Source of the DNA: Mnemiopsis leidyi
Taxonomy: Eukaryota > Ctenophora > Tentaculata > Lobata > Bolinopsidae
DNA: 59,874 bases
Reading direction: 5' to 3'
Assembly: GCA_000226015.1 (NCBI GenBank)
Contig: JH152749.1
Span: 912-60,785, forward strand
Shown one piece after another: positions 48,328 to 59,600 of the stretch. Under the pieces are notes generated by a model that worked only from the letters and a program-made list of their open reading frames with translations, searched no databases and was not told the DNA's origin. Made by a program: the position numbers and the translations under genes. How positions within the stretch are numbered: position 1 is the stretch's first letter; each line of letters opens with the position of its first letter.

Positions 48328-51300
48328 CGTACGCTAGTCTCTCGCCATTCTCACGGTCCATCTCCAGAGAACTGGTCATCTTATTTCTGATGATCCAAGC
48401 GTTAAACCTATCATCCGCAGTCTGGTTGCGGAAGTCAGACAGAGGCTTAACGACACCATGTCTTCGTCTAGCGGGGCTGGCGCTCCTGCTCAACTCTTGA
48501 AAGGGAGAGTCGAACCCTCTAACAGGACCCCTGACACTGACTCTACGCTGGCTACTTTGTGGGATATAGTCTCTGTCGGCGGTCGGGAAACTGTACGTTT
48601 TGAAGATGGAGTTGTGTCGTCTCATGTCGGAACTGTCGGCGGGGTGGAGTGAGTGTGACAAGGGGGTGAGTGAAAGACGTCTACCTTGAGCGAGGCTGCT
48701 TTCTTGTTGGGCTGCCATGGACTTTCTCCGTTTCTTCTCTTCTTTCTTCGCTTCCCGATCTTTGTTACTTAGCAATGACTCGCTGACGACCTAAAATTGA
48801 AGGAGATCTTGTAAGTTTGACGGGTCGCAATAATCTAAATCATGTTAAATTTGAAACTTCAACTTGCAGAAATTGAGCGATGATAAATTTGGCAAGTATG
48901 CACGAAATCACGTTAACTAAACTTGGCCCCTGAGGAGTTTGCAAGAACACGGTAAAATTCGCAAACCTCGGTGTTGAGCGACTTATACCAGTCCCTCTCC
49001 GTTCTAAATCTGTCATCCTTGATGGGGACAACAATGAGAGGACTAGGAGAGGTGGGATGTATCTTGTTGGTGGTAGGGATGTCTTGTCTGGCTGGGGCTG
49101 CCGTCTGTTAATTGTGTAAGTGATAATTGTTTATCTCGTAAATGTACTTTTGTAATAAATGTCTTTTGTAAATAGAAAACTGTGTTACAATAAACTTGCA
49201 GTTAAATAAGCAAGTGTAGAGCTGGCTAGTCGATAAGCATAATGAGTAACACGGGATATGTAAACGACAGTAATTACGCCATTGAATATTTTCGTTGAGA
49301 AGATGTAAGTCGTATTGGTTTGAAGACACATGCAATTATAGTAAACAAATCTTACAGTGCGTGTGGGATGTAGGTTCTCCAATCTCCTTTAAAAGATAAA
49401 CGCAAAACTAAAATCACGCCGAAATTACCTTGGCCGGTACAGTTACTTCCTCCTTGGCATGCTCCTCCCCATGTTTACCCTCCTCCGAACTGAGAGACTG
49501 AGTGGAATTGCTGGACTCATCAGTCTTCCCTGGGACTGATCCCTCCTCCTCCATGTCACTGCCAGGTCGGGGTTCAGGACCGTACTGAGCTCCCTGCTCC
49601 GTGTCTGACTCTTGTATCGTGTTGTTTGGATGTTGCAGCTCCCAGTGGGTCAGCGGGATTCTAGACTCAGCCCTGCGGCACGTGGAGTGTCACAAGAATT
49701 GAGAGATGTCAAAACTGCAATAAGTTGATATACATTTTACAATGCCATGAAATTCTCGAAAAAAAAGGTACCAACTACCATTCCTTGTGTACAATCAATT
49801 GTTGAGCAGCTATTCGCGATTGAATTATCTATCCAGCATGATATGAAACCCGAAAAATCCATACTAAATCCGAGATAATTCTGGACTTTTATATAGGATG
49901 ATTTTTCCGAGTTTCAGTCCCAATCGAACAGATTTACATGAGCTCTTCACGATCATGTTACAGCGAAGTAATTTCATAGGTATACAGAAACTTTAACAAT
50001 TATAGTATTTTTACACCACCAACATAAAAAGATCACACACTCTTGACATGGATCGATTAAAAATTTAACTTAACGGTTGTTCTCGTCGAGCAATGAACCC
50101 ATTGCCGTTCGAAAGAGGGTCGACAGTGTCGAAATCCGACATCGGATTACATAAAACCCTGTTGGGTGGAAAAAAGGGTCGGAATCAATAATCAATGTGC
50201 TGTCGATGAATTATATTCTCAGGCAAACGACTAACGGAGCCCAGTGGAACCTTCATCGATCTGATATTTTTGTGCCACACATTTCACTGAAGTCTTAACC
50301 TATTTCATGTTTAAAAGAAAGCTTGCACCAGTGGCATGGCACTGGAATTGTCAGATAGAGTTCAGGTTGTTTCAATGGACAAATTTAAAGGATCGAGAAT
50401 AAAATGAACAATGAGCGTGACAGGACTTACTCTAACCCAAGGCGCATGCGTTCTTTCTTTAGTTTTCTCTGGCGAACGTTTCTTTTGTGCATCTTACAAC
50501 AGTGGATGCCGATACCAGTGAACATAATAGACACAAACAAAACTCCAACGATCAAGGCCCCCATTTTTGGGTCCACCTCTAACGGTGGGGAAGGAGTCTC
50601 CTCTTCAGGTCCTGAATTGAAATTAGGTTGATCACTACAACAGTCATTTTAATTAGGCTATTATCACGATACTGAACTGTATGTCGTAACAAAATAATTA
50701 GGTGGAAACAAAATTAGGTATATAACGAAAATATAGAATTGTAGGACTGCTAAATATTTACCCGTGACATTAAGATATATTGGGTCAGAAAAATAGAACT
50801 TTTCTGTAAGATATAAAACAGCCCAGTAGTGACCAGTTTCAACTTTAGTAGAGTTCTGAAAAGGAATATTTAAAGACAAATAACTTCTAATAATAAGTAT
50901 CAAATATCTATGGAATGAAATGACCATAGGGGGAGCGGTAAGATGGCCACAATTTTCGACTTTATGACCTAAGTCCTGGTATCATGGTTGAGGTCAAAAA
51001 ATTTGGACCATTTGGTGAGTGCCTTATCCCCCGAGGCCCGACCCCCCCCCCCCCACCCTCCACCCAAAGAAATAAAGATAAGGATGTAACATACCACTAT
51101 GTGAACCGTGAGCAAGCGACCAGATGAGTTTTGGTACAATCCATTCCATTCCAACCTGCATGGAGGATACCATTGGTTAAACAGTTCAGTGTAAGCCTCA
51201 ACTGTTATTCTCAAGAAAACGGAATAGCTGATTAAAATGACCTAAATCCTTTTGTTGGTTGCATTAATGCTATCTTGAGAGCTTTAAAACAAAGTTTTGG

Positions 51301-51753
51301 AATAGACTATTTAAACATTTCTCAAATTGAGCAATGGCTTACTTGGCATCAGTGCACCAACAATACTTCTCAGTGTGAGATTTAACCTCTGTAGCTAGAA
51401 CAACGTCGCTTTTCTCAACCACACTTACATTTTTTGTCCAGTGCGTAAAATAGGAAGTCTTGTCGGTTCTAAAAACATCCATAGATAATGGCTGTCAAAA
51501 TGTATGGAACAAAGCATAATATGACTAAATTAAAGGAAAGTTTAACAATCAAAAAATTGAATGAGCAAAGGGTGCCATTTCCAATGTTTTATACATAAAT
51601 TTGATATCATACTCACACAGCATCTTTGCAAGAAATAGCATTGTCGAGTTCGTATGTGCTGCAATGACAATTAAAGCAAAGAGGTTTAATGCTGTTAACT
51701 GCAGTCAATATTAGGAATACTGTTAGCAAATATAAGATCCTGTTTGTTTGCAT
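48328..51753 (-). CDS. Type I membrane protein, N-terminal block: signal peptide, ectodomain, TM, proximal tail (8 exons)
   Basis: Exons in order: 51753-51617, 51468-51343, 51155-51095, 50855-50762, 50611-50431, 49672-49429, 49104-48967, 48790-48328. The phases agree at every junction. The ATG at 51753 opens a classic signal peptide (MQTNRI, a hydrophobic stretch, AVNS). The short ectodomain (about 130 residues) has CFNCHC, CWC, N-glycosylation sites NVS, NSS, NST and NVT, and VETGHYWAVLYL, which resembles the DxGxYxC strand of an Ig fold; an Ig-like domain is likely but not certain. The TM helix is at about residues 156-178 (MGALIVGVLFVSIMF), followed by CCKMHKRNVRQRK. The tail is rich in basic Ser motifs (KRRKSMAA, RRLSLTP, RRHNSIF, QRRVSV). 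The last exon could also end at a stop at 48314, but splicing to 46997 keeps phase. The family is unknown to me. Confidence 0.7.
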
Positions 51754-53700
51754 CTGACATCACGATTCCATGAGCTGTAGGAAATACATTAGTAGGTATT
51801 AATTGTAATTGTAATTAGAACATTTTGCATCACAATATAATTTCAGACTAAATAATTTATCAATATAAGAAGCTGCTCATGTGATGCAGGGTGCATCCAG
51901 TAAGAAATACATTCTTTTGATGGGGCACCCAACTAAAGCCAAATTTATAGAATATAATTGGTAATCATATTAAAACCAATTCAACTCAATGAATAATTTC
52001 AATCAAATCATATATTGCTTCAACACTATACCCACTTGATCATTGAATAATTATATTCAAAGCATTCACGTGGTCAGTAATTGAGATTAACAGTATTCCA
52101 AAAGTGTTCCAAAAATGCGGTAAAAATATATTATCCTCAATATCTTCTCAAGTAAATTTCAGAGCGATTTGGAAGTGAGTCTAACTAAAGACCTTTTACA
52201 ACTAAAGTTATTTTGAAAAAAGTTATTTTGAAAAAAGTTATTTTGAAAAACTGATTCTGACTATACTTTTCGGAAACCCTAGAAAAATAACTTAAACTAG
52301 GAGCGTGCACGTGATTCAAGTAATCAATCGCAGAGCGCTTGGTCCAAGGGAAAAAAGTTCACGGGTAGTCAGACGCAATAGCCAGTAAATTTTTTTGGGA
52401 ACCGTGATTAAGGCTTAAATGAATTCAGGCCAGAAATGCGTGAGAGCGCGTGATGGCCGCGACAGTAGGCTATCAACCTACAACCGGGCGATGTGCGGCT
52501 CTCTCTACAGTCCCCAGGCAAGACTAGAAGAGGGTCTCCGTCAAAATATTTAAAATCTTTCAGGAGCCCCTTCAATATAACTTTGCTTTGTAAGTTGATA
52601 ACCTACTGCCGCGGCCATCACGCGCTCTTACGCATTTAAAAGAAATTCTATAAAACTTGTCTGACTTTTTCCAACCCTCATTCGAAGCGAATAGAGGGAA
52701 TAAAGCGAATAAAGGGAATAAAATGACAGGAGGGTGCGCGCTGTCGTACAATTCTTAACGCGCATCATCCGTTAAAACTGTGCTACGCCAAATAGCCCTG
52801 TTGCTCGCGCTTTTGCGTCGCGCGCATGTCCTAATTCCACGCTAAGCTCGCACAGGGTTACCAGGCGCTGCGTTGCTCTCTCTGAGTTTCCCTCCGACGC
52901 GATCAACATGAACAATTAGCCTGAGGTCCCCAGGCAAGCACAGGGATGTACGTGTTAAGCAAAGTATAACTGTAAAACCTGGGTACAGGTGAAACGTAAA
53001 AATACCTTGTGGCAGCAGGGCTAGGCAACGTCTTGACAAGATTATATCCGTTTACCATGTGCTTGACGAGATGATTGACGAGATGATACCCGTCTAACGT
53101 TCCAACGAAACTGCGCGGAGCCGCGCAAACTGCGAGCCGCGCGCGGGTTGTAGGTTGATAACCTACTGTCGCGGCCATCACGCGCTGTCACGCATTTCTG
53201 GCCTGGCGACGAAATTCTAGACGCGCATCGCCCGTTGACGCGCGGGTCGGGTAACACCTCGACAAACCATGTGCATGCTTGCAAGCTGCGAGAGTCGGTT
53301 GTCGCGGTGCAGATACTCGACTCACGCAGCTAACGCTGAACGGTAGACGGATATCATCTCGTCAAAGAGTCGGTTATCACCGGCCGAACGTTTAAAAAAT
53401 TGCTTCGCGTTGCTGCCCATTTTCAATGTTCAAATTACATTTTCAATAGAAAATGCAGGGCGACAATTGAAAATGCCCTGCGGCAGGTCTTGCTAAGCTA
53501 ACATAACCACGCCCTGTGACTCGTGCTGTGCGCGCCCAATCGATATGCGCGTCTTACCGAGCGTTGTGCGGCTCTCTCTAGGTTCCCCTCCAATAATTAG
53601 CCTGAAGTCCCCAAGCAATGCGCGTCCGTCCTAATGCCTAATTTCGCGCTTAGCTCGCACAGGGATATGCGTGTATAGCAACTGCAGGTCAGGCAACGTC
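51754..53700. repeat. Repeat-rich upstream region with inverted and dispersed copies
   Basis: No gene. A segment with GTTGATAACCTACTG and CGCGGCCATCACGCGC occurs at about 52590-52640 and 53150-53200, and in inverted orientation at about 52434-52490. The string GCGTTGCTCTCTCT / GTGCGGCTCTCTCTA recurs at about 52487, 52862 and 53563, each followed by CCCCAGGCAAG-like sequence. SINE-body similarity (GGAACCGTGATTAAGGC) is at about 52398. A triplicated AAAAAAGTTATTTTG lies at about 52205-52250. The left end would carry the promoter of the minus-strand membrane-protein gene. Confidence 0.75.
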
Positions 53701-54149
53701 TGACAAGCAAAAATACCCTCGCTGACTAGACTTGAGTAAAGTTTCGATTCGCGTGGAGTACATTTAGTTTTTAACCCTCAACTTTAATGTTTGAGAGAGA
53801 ATCAGTCTAGTCTGGAGAATCAGTCTAAAGAAGATGCCGTTCTTTAGTCACCTAGTAACTTTAATTTTTGCCCAACCTCATACCGTGAAGCACTGTTGCC
53901 TTCTCTGTCCGAAAAATTAAAGATATAATTCTTATAATTGGTATCTGTATAAGGTACATCGTTTTGCAGTAGTGCAAGCTGTTAATGATAACAGCTTCAA
54001 CTGCCTTTTGAAAAGATGTTAATGATAACCTTAAACTGCCTTTAGGTTTGGTTGGATAGACGAAATAAATCAGTTAACATGACTGTGTTCTTGTATTCTT
54101 CAAATTATATATCATCTTTAGAGAACGCGTTCTCTAAAGGTACCTGTTA
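53701..54149. other. Spacer; perfect 22-bp palindrome at its right end
   Basis: Nothing coding is seen. A perfect 22-bp palindrome centred on ACGCGT occupies 54117-54138, just outside the TA-flanked element that starts at 54150. Confidence 0.5.
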
Positions 54150-54868
54150 CAGAGGCGACATTTAAGTGCGGTGAGTGCGATTTTGCACAATTTCCAGTTC
54201 TCCGCACAATTCCGCACAATTCTATATTATCCGCATAATTTCGCATATTTTTGGTTTCACCGCATATTTTCCCAAAAATCGCACTTGATCGCATAAATAC
54301 CAAAATATTTGTTGTTGCATCATGGTTTGGAAATGGGAACTTTTTCGGGTCGCTTACTTTTCAGATTCCAATGCACTACTAACGTATCGAGGACGTATAT
54401 TCAGGTGTCTGAGCTGGGACTGGCTTAGTTGTGGGACCTTTTCGTCTCTAAATCTGAGACATTTTGGTTTCCACGTGCTAAATGGAATTTGGGACGTTTT
54501 CGTACCTTGCTGATCGGAATGTGGGACGTTTTTGTCCTTGCTGATCCGAATCTAGGACGTTTTCGTCCTTACGCTTGCCAAGCCTTACTCAGAATCTAGG
54601 ACATTTTGGTACTTGTTGCTCGGAATCTGGGATGTTTTCGTCCTGGACTTGGGACGTTTTCGTCACTTTGGACGTTTTCGTCAGTAGCTGTAGCTTGGCC
54701 AATACACATCATTAACCTATGTTGATCGTAATAGCCAATACTTGTTGCTAAGTATCCAATCATCATATCACGTTACACTTTGAGTTTTTATGCTTGAACG
54801 GACTGATTTCGAAAAAAATTAGCTTTAAATGCCGCACAATCACCGCACTTTTATGGAAATTTCGCCTG
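54150..54868. mobile_element. Second TA-flanked non-autonomous element
   Basis: The left end CAGAGGCGACATTT followed by AAGTGCGGTGAGTGCG is matched in inverted orientation by the right end, whose complement reads CAGGCGAAATTTCC, then AAAAGTGCGGTGATTGTGCG. TA lies immediately outside both ends. The subterminal CCGCACAATT motif is repeated inside. No transposase is present. It lies about 1 kb upstream of SDHD. Confidence 0.6.
54486..54690. repeat. Degenerate GGGACGTTTTCGTCC minisatellite
   Basis: Six or so irregular copies of GGGACGTTTTCGTCCTTGCT with GATCGGAATCT spacers, inside the element at 54150-54868. The ACGTTTTCGT core is itself nearly palindromic. Confidence 0.8.
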
Positions 54869-55839
54869 TAGATATAGAGTTAATAGAAAAAGCAAAACGT
54901 GAGTCTTGAGATGTGTCTTCCTCCAAAAAATACTCCTTTAGATACTGTGATAAAACGTGACCCCCCATTCCAACAATCCTGTATAAATGTTACCCTGATG
55001 TCGTAACTAAAATGGAGACTGCTGTCAAAGTCAAAGTCAAAAGATAAGGCTTGTTCTCATGCAAAAATGGAGAAATGAAATGGATTATTAAAATGAAATC
55101 CTGCTGATAACAAATTATATGTATGATAAGACTGAAAGAAGGGACAAGCAGCAAACTGTAGCCTTCAACTGACCCATTGTCAACAAAAATCTTTTGTTTT
55201 TTAGATTCCTAAAACACTTTTTCTTTAGTTCATCGATGTGGTTTTTCATATTGTGTGCTGCATCCATACAGATCCCTTGGTTTTTATTCACGAATCATAT
55301 GTTAATGTCTCATTCAGTGCTTTTTCTGTAATCTCTTTTTCGTTTTCCTGTAATCTCTTTCGAGGCAGGAGTGGGGAGAAACATAATGATGTGGGGTTTG
55401 CAATTATTTATTGCCTAATAGTATTTCCTCATCCATGATTTAATTGCAGCATTCTTTTACTGTGAACAACATAGGATGTTTTGCAGGACCCATTGCACAC
55501 CGACAGAACCCATTGCGTGCCGGCATTCAAAAATTGTGCCTAATACACACACTTCTTATGTGCCGGCAAGCAATCGGTCAACATAGCAATTTAACAATTT
55601 AATTTTTAGCACTATTCTAAAACTCTGAGACTTTGTTTTGGAATTAGTAGGCCTAAAATTTTCTTTTTACTTAAATTAATTTCCTCATGACCTGGTTACT
55701 CACTTACATGCAAGATAATTTCTTTAGATTTTTGGACAACTTTAAGCTTAGTGTGATTTTATAATTTTTCTACAGTTTTTGTAGATTATACTGCCATGGG
55801 TTAATTTCAAGTTGAATTTATCCTATTGTTCAGGTAATC
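54869..55839. other. Upstream region of SDHD
   Basis: AT-rich with no gene that I can support. It should contain the SDHD promoter and any 5'UTR exon. A small repeat of CCCATTGCACACCGAC / CCCATTGCGTGCCGGC lies at about 55490-55565. Confidence 0.4.
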
Positions 55840-56660
55840 ATGTTGTCAGTCATTGCGAGATCAGGTTGTATTAGACCTATTGCAAGACAACTGGCACCCA
55901 GCATGTCTCAAGTTTCCCATATGTCCGGATCAACTGTCACTCATTGGAAGGTACATTGAATCTAGTTTTAGATCTTGATTTAAACTGTCAATATAGTTTT
56001 GCAATTTTTTCAGCTGAACAAGGCACTCCTAAATCTTATAGTATAAGTAGTAGTACATGTTTTCATACATCCAAAATTGAAAATATTTTCTAAGTTTGAA
56101 AATTGTACACAGTTCCAGAATGTAAATTATGACCTTTTTCAGGCAGAAAGATATGTGTCTATTCTCACCGTAGGAGCTATGATGACAGCAGCAGTTCACC
56201 CAACACTTGCAGTTGATCATGCCCTCGCTATTCTTGTGCCTCTTCACACACACTGGGGACTTGAACAGGTAAATATAAGTTAGTGATTTGCACCAAGAAT
56301 TATTGTATCAGTTTTGAACACCTGAGGCATGTTTTATGAACAACATTATGCACAAGTTCTGTGATATCATAGAATAGAATGGAACAAGATTTTTCAATAT
56401 ACATTATTATCATGTTTATGTAATTGATTAGATACTGTGGTGCAGGATGCTTTATCATAGAATAAAAATGATATTTTCAGGTTTTCACAGATTACATTCA
56501 TATCAAACCCCTGATACCTATTGTTGGGATCCTCTTGAAAGTTTTGACAGGGTTCACTATGATTGCTTTACTATATTTTAATCAACATGATATTGGTATC
56601 ACTCAAGCTGTCAAAGATGTGTGGAACATAAAACGAGTTAATCCTGAAGAGCTGGGATAA
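55840..56660 (+). CDS. SDHD: Succinate dehydrogenase cytochrome b small subunit (CybS), mitochondrial
   Basis: Three exons, 55840-55950, 56143-56268 and 56481-56660 (TAA), in phase, giving 138 residues. SDHD is one of the two membrane anchors of respiratory complex II. It helps bind heme b and ubiquinone in the inner mitochondrial membrane. The N-terminal about 30 residues are Arg/Ser-rich without acids (SVIARSGCIRPIARQ), as in an import presequence. HW.AER begins the conserved part, followed by LAVDHALAILVPLHTHWGLEQV.TDY, the CybS signature, and FNQHDIGI.QAVKD.W near the C-terminus. Three hydrophobic helices are visible. Length is slightly below the human 159. An acceptor-like TATTGTTCAG ends 6-7 bases before the ATG, so a 5'UTR intron or trans-splice site is likely. 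Confidence 0.93.
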
Positions 56661-56721
56661 AACCCTTTTTGAAATAGCACATTTCCAAATTTGGATCAAT
56701 ATGCGCAGCTTCTAATTCTGA

Positions 56722-56727
56722 AATAAA
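56722..56727 (+). terminator. Probable SDHD polyadenylation signal
   Basis: AATAAA about 60 bases after the SDHD stop codon and about 510 bases before the first ENTR1 exon. Confidence 0.6.
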
Positions 56728-57239
56728 ATAGATTGTTAAACAAATTTCCTTCACACTACATCATATGTCTTTTTTGATATGATGCACTGGATGTAAGCAT
56801 GCCTTTACTTAGAGTCAATTTATATTCGTTATGACTTACGGAACTGTAAGGGTACAAGGGGCTTAAAACTATGTTATTTCTGACTTTTACCTAAGTTACA
56901 ACCATTTGTTAAATACCTAATAATATCATTGTTATGGGAGTTACTTAATAGTTATGTAATTTTTTATGTCAATCAGTTGTACATTAAAGGTATAAAAACT
57001 TAAGATATAGAAAAGTATTTAATCTATTTGAAAATTATGAATATGTTACTCACGTAATGCATCTACCTATTTTGGATAATTTGAATGATCTTAAGCAGTC
57101 CTTACAGCATGACTGGAAAAGGTATATGAACTAGTTTACCTTAATTAGATTGTAATTTAACTGTCAATAATAGGATTAATTCGTACTGATATTCTGGATT
57201 TGTAAATAACTGATTATATAACTTGTTTTCCTTTTAGGC

Positions 57240-58476
57240 ATGGGAAATGCAGAAAACCCAGAGAACCCATACTCATTCCTGAATTTTCTCAATGGTCACG
57301 ATGATATAGCGGTAGGTCAAAAGTCAGAGCAAACATTCAATTCATTGTCAGATCGTCTCTTATTCATATAAACTTACATGGAAATAATCTTAACCATTTT
57401 CATATAATATGAAAAAAACTTTGACAATTAAATTAGTGATTCGATTTTCTTACGTGTTTTTAACTTGAAAGTATTATTATATTGCCTACAGAAGTCCTAT
57501 CAGTCGGATCACATGCCGTCAGAAAATGTTTCGAGGAAGTTGTTTTCCCCTTCATCGGCAGCTTCACTGACACCCTCCAAGCCCTCTTCAAAAACTTCGT
57601 CTAAGCCGTCTTCCAAACCAGGCACTCCAAGTAGGTTATTTTTTTAAGATCAGGTCCGATTTAGTCTAAAAATAAATATTTTCAGTATTAATGTGTTATC
57701 TATTTATAGCATCATATAAGTTGTTTACTATAAATTTAGTTTGAATATTCTATGTTGATCCCGTTTTTCAATATCTCCTAACCACAATATTTCCCCAGAC
57801 ACCAAAAGCGTATATCACATGAGCATGAGAGAGTTGCGTGACACACTTGAGGCAATGCAGATACGTAACGCTGAGTTGGAAGAGAAGGAGTTTGAAACTG
57901 AACAACTGCGTCTGAAAGTCGATCAGCTCCAAGCTCAATTAGCTATGACAGAAAACGAGCTGCAGAAGAGCAGAAAAAAGTGCAAGAGACTTCATCTTGA
58001 GCTCTCCGAGGTTTGACATGAAATAAGAGTCCACAATTTTGCTATTGTTTAATCAGATCTAAAGAACTTGTTTCACTAAATGAACTACTCATTTTTGTCT
58101 GCGATTCTAAGGCAAACATTTCAAATTTCCGAACTTAAGATAAGTTAACTGATTACAATGCAATACATTTGTACATGGATATTCAGATAAACAATTCACT
58201 CAGAGTCGCTACAAGGAGGAACAAGACACAGAAGACCTAGACCGGATGGTTAAGAAAGTGGAAAAGAAGTTAGAACGCAGTGAAGCACGTGCAGCTGAAG
58301 CTGAGGCAGAACTTTCTCGAACCAGAGCCCAACTCACCACGTGCGAGACAGACAGGGTCTCCTGGGAGATCTCCCAGAGCGCAGACAGTGCTGAGAGACT
58401 TGTCAAGCAAATGTGTAATGGCATAGAGGACTTGAGGAGGATAGCTGCCAGCTTGGCCAGCAAGCCTAGCAGATGA
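57240..58476 (+). CDS. ENTR1: ENTR1/SDCCAG3-like endosome-associated trafficking regulator
   Basis: Four exons, 57240-57311 (the exon probably begins at 57238), 57492-57630, 57799-58010 and 58204-58476 (TGA), in phase, giving 231 residues. In vertebrates ENTR1 acts on endosome-to-surface recycling, cytokinesis and cilia. Visible parts: NPYSFLNFL, matching the NPFSFREFL motif of the family; a Ser/Lys/Pro-rich linker (KPSSKTSSKPSSKPG); two coiled-coil stretches (about residues 80-145 and 150-195, for example LDRMVKKVEKKLERSEARA); and the end SAERLVKQMCNGIEDLRRIA, which fits the SAEASIKQLVSGAETLNLVA C-terminus. It is about half the human length, the loss being N-terminal and in the linker. TTTTAG ends two bases before the chosen ATG, so this start is tight against a splice acceptor; an upstream coding exon is possible but not seen. 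Confidence 0.8.
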
Positions 58477-59007
58477 GACGTAGGAGTTGTATGATGTTGT
58501 GGTTTTATTTGTCTTTATCCGCAACATGGCTAACTAATATCTGCTACGTATCATCTATTAGATTGTTATTACACAGTGTTATTACACAGTGTTGTCTCCC
58601 TGAAATCTGTGTGATTGCCAGTATGAGGAACGTTCTGAGTCCCTGTGAATATGCCCGGCGAAGTTTGATAGTTCATGTTGGAGAAGTTTTCGTGTTTGAT
58701 GTTGTGTTGTTTTTAATCCAGATCAAACAAAAACGGTTAAAATAGGTTTTTACGCCTTTTATTGTAGATAGTACTATATTATAAAGTAAACAAATCTGAT
58801 TTTTCTAGGCTTGCTACCATTACTTACAGTTGCTTCAGTCATTTTACTGTACCACAAATGACAATGCTCATTAAGTTATTTTTATTAAATGCTGAAGTTG
58901 TGAAGGGGCAAGCATTTTCTTGTACATAATTGACTTTTGATGTAAATTATTGCCATTATTTTAATTTTATGCAGTTTGTTTGGCAACTTGACGGTTTGTC
59001 GATGGAC
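58477..59007. other. ENTR1 3' flank
   Basis: Presumed 3'UTR and intergenic sequence without further genes. The plus-strand AATAAA at 59276-59281 lies beyond the tandem repeat and might serve this gene. Confidence 0.4.
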
Positions 59008-59205
59008 ACATACCGCACAGGTAACGCACACTTAAGGGACACATAACGCACGGGTACGGCACGGGTAACGCACGGGTAAGGCACGCAGGGGACACGTTAA
59101 CGCACGGGTACGGCACGGACACATAACGCACGGGTAAGGAACACCTACGGACACATAACGCACGGGTAAGGCACGGGTAAAGCACGGATAAGGAACACTT
59201 GGAAT
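59008..59205. repeat. GGACACATAACGCACGGGTA tandem repeat
   Basis: Irregular tandem array of ACATAACGCACGGGTAAGG and GCACGGGTAA units between the convergent ENTR1 and the right-end gene. Confidence 0.9.
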
Positions 59206-59371
59206 TCAATCCAGAAATCATTTTACAATCTACAACCCTGTTTATGTCCAAGACGATTATGACGTCTTATTTACAAATAAACATTGTAATGTGAATTAAC
59301 CCTTTTATTTACTTTTTGCTTTTTTAAACCTTATTTTGAGTCATCGAATAGTTAATAAGCGACAATTGGTG

Positions 59372-59600
59372 TTACTGTAACTCCCGTGCAGCCGGGGGTG
59401 AGGAACCAGCGTTGATCAACTGTACGATTTCGTCGTATTCAGCTACGGTGTAGGGCAAGGAGAATGTCCTCCATCGGGATGTTGAGGGTCGGGACTCGGG
59501 ATGGAGGAGGGTTGGAAGGGGGAGGGTTGGTAAGGGAGGGTTGGAAGGGGGAGGAACAGCTCCACTATCAGCAGTAGGGTCAGGTTGAGGTGGAGGGGTG
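59372..59600 (-). CDS. Probable 3'-terminal exon of an unidentified gene
   Basis: A minus-strand frame following an acceptor-like TTTCTCCTGATAG at 59601. It encodes a Pro-rich stretch (TPPPQPDPTADSGAVPPP, NPPLPTLPLP) and then a more ordered end (WRTFSLPYTVAEYDEIVQLI) before the stop at 59372. An AATAAA on this strand (TTTATT at 59304-59309 on the plus strand) lies about 65 bases downstream of the stop. Upstream exons are outside the window or unrecognised. The product is unknown; low-complexity Pro content lowers the confidence. Confidence 0.4.
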
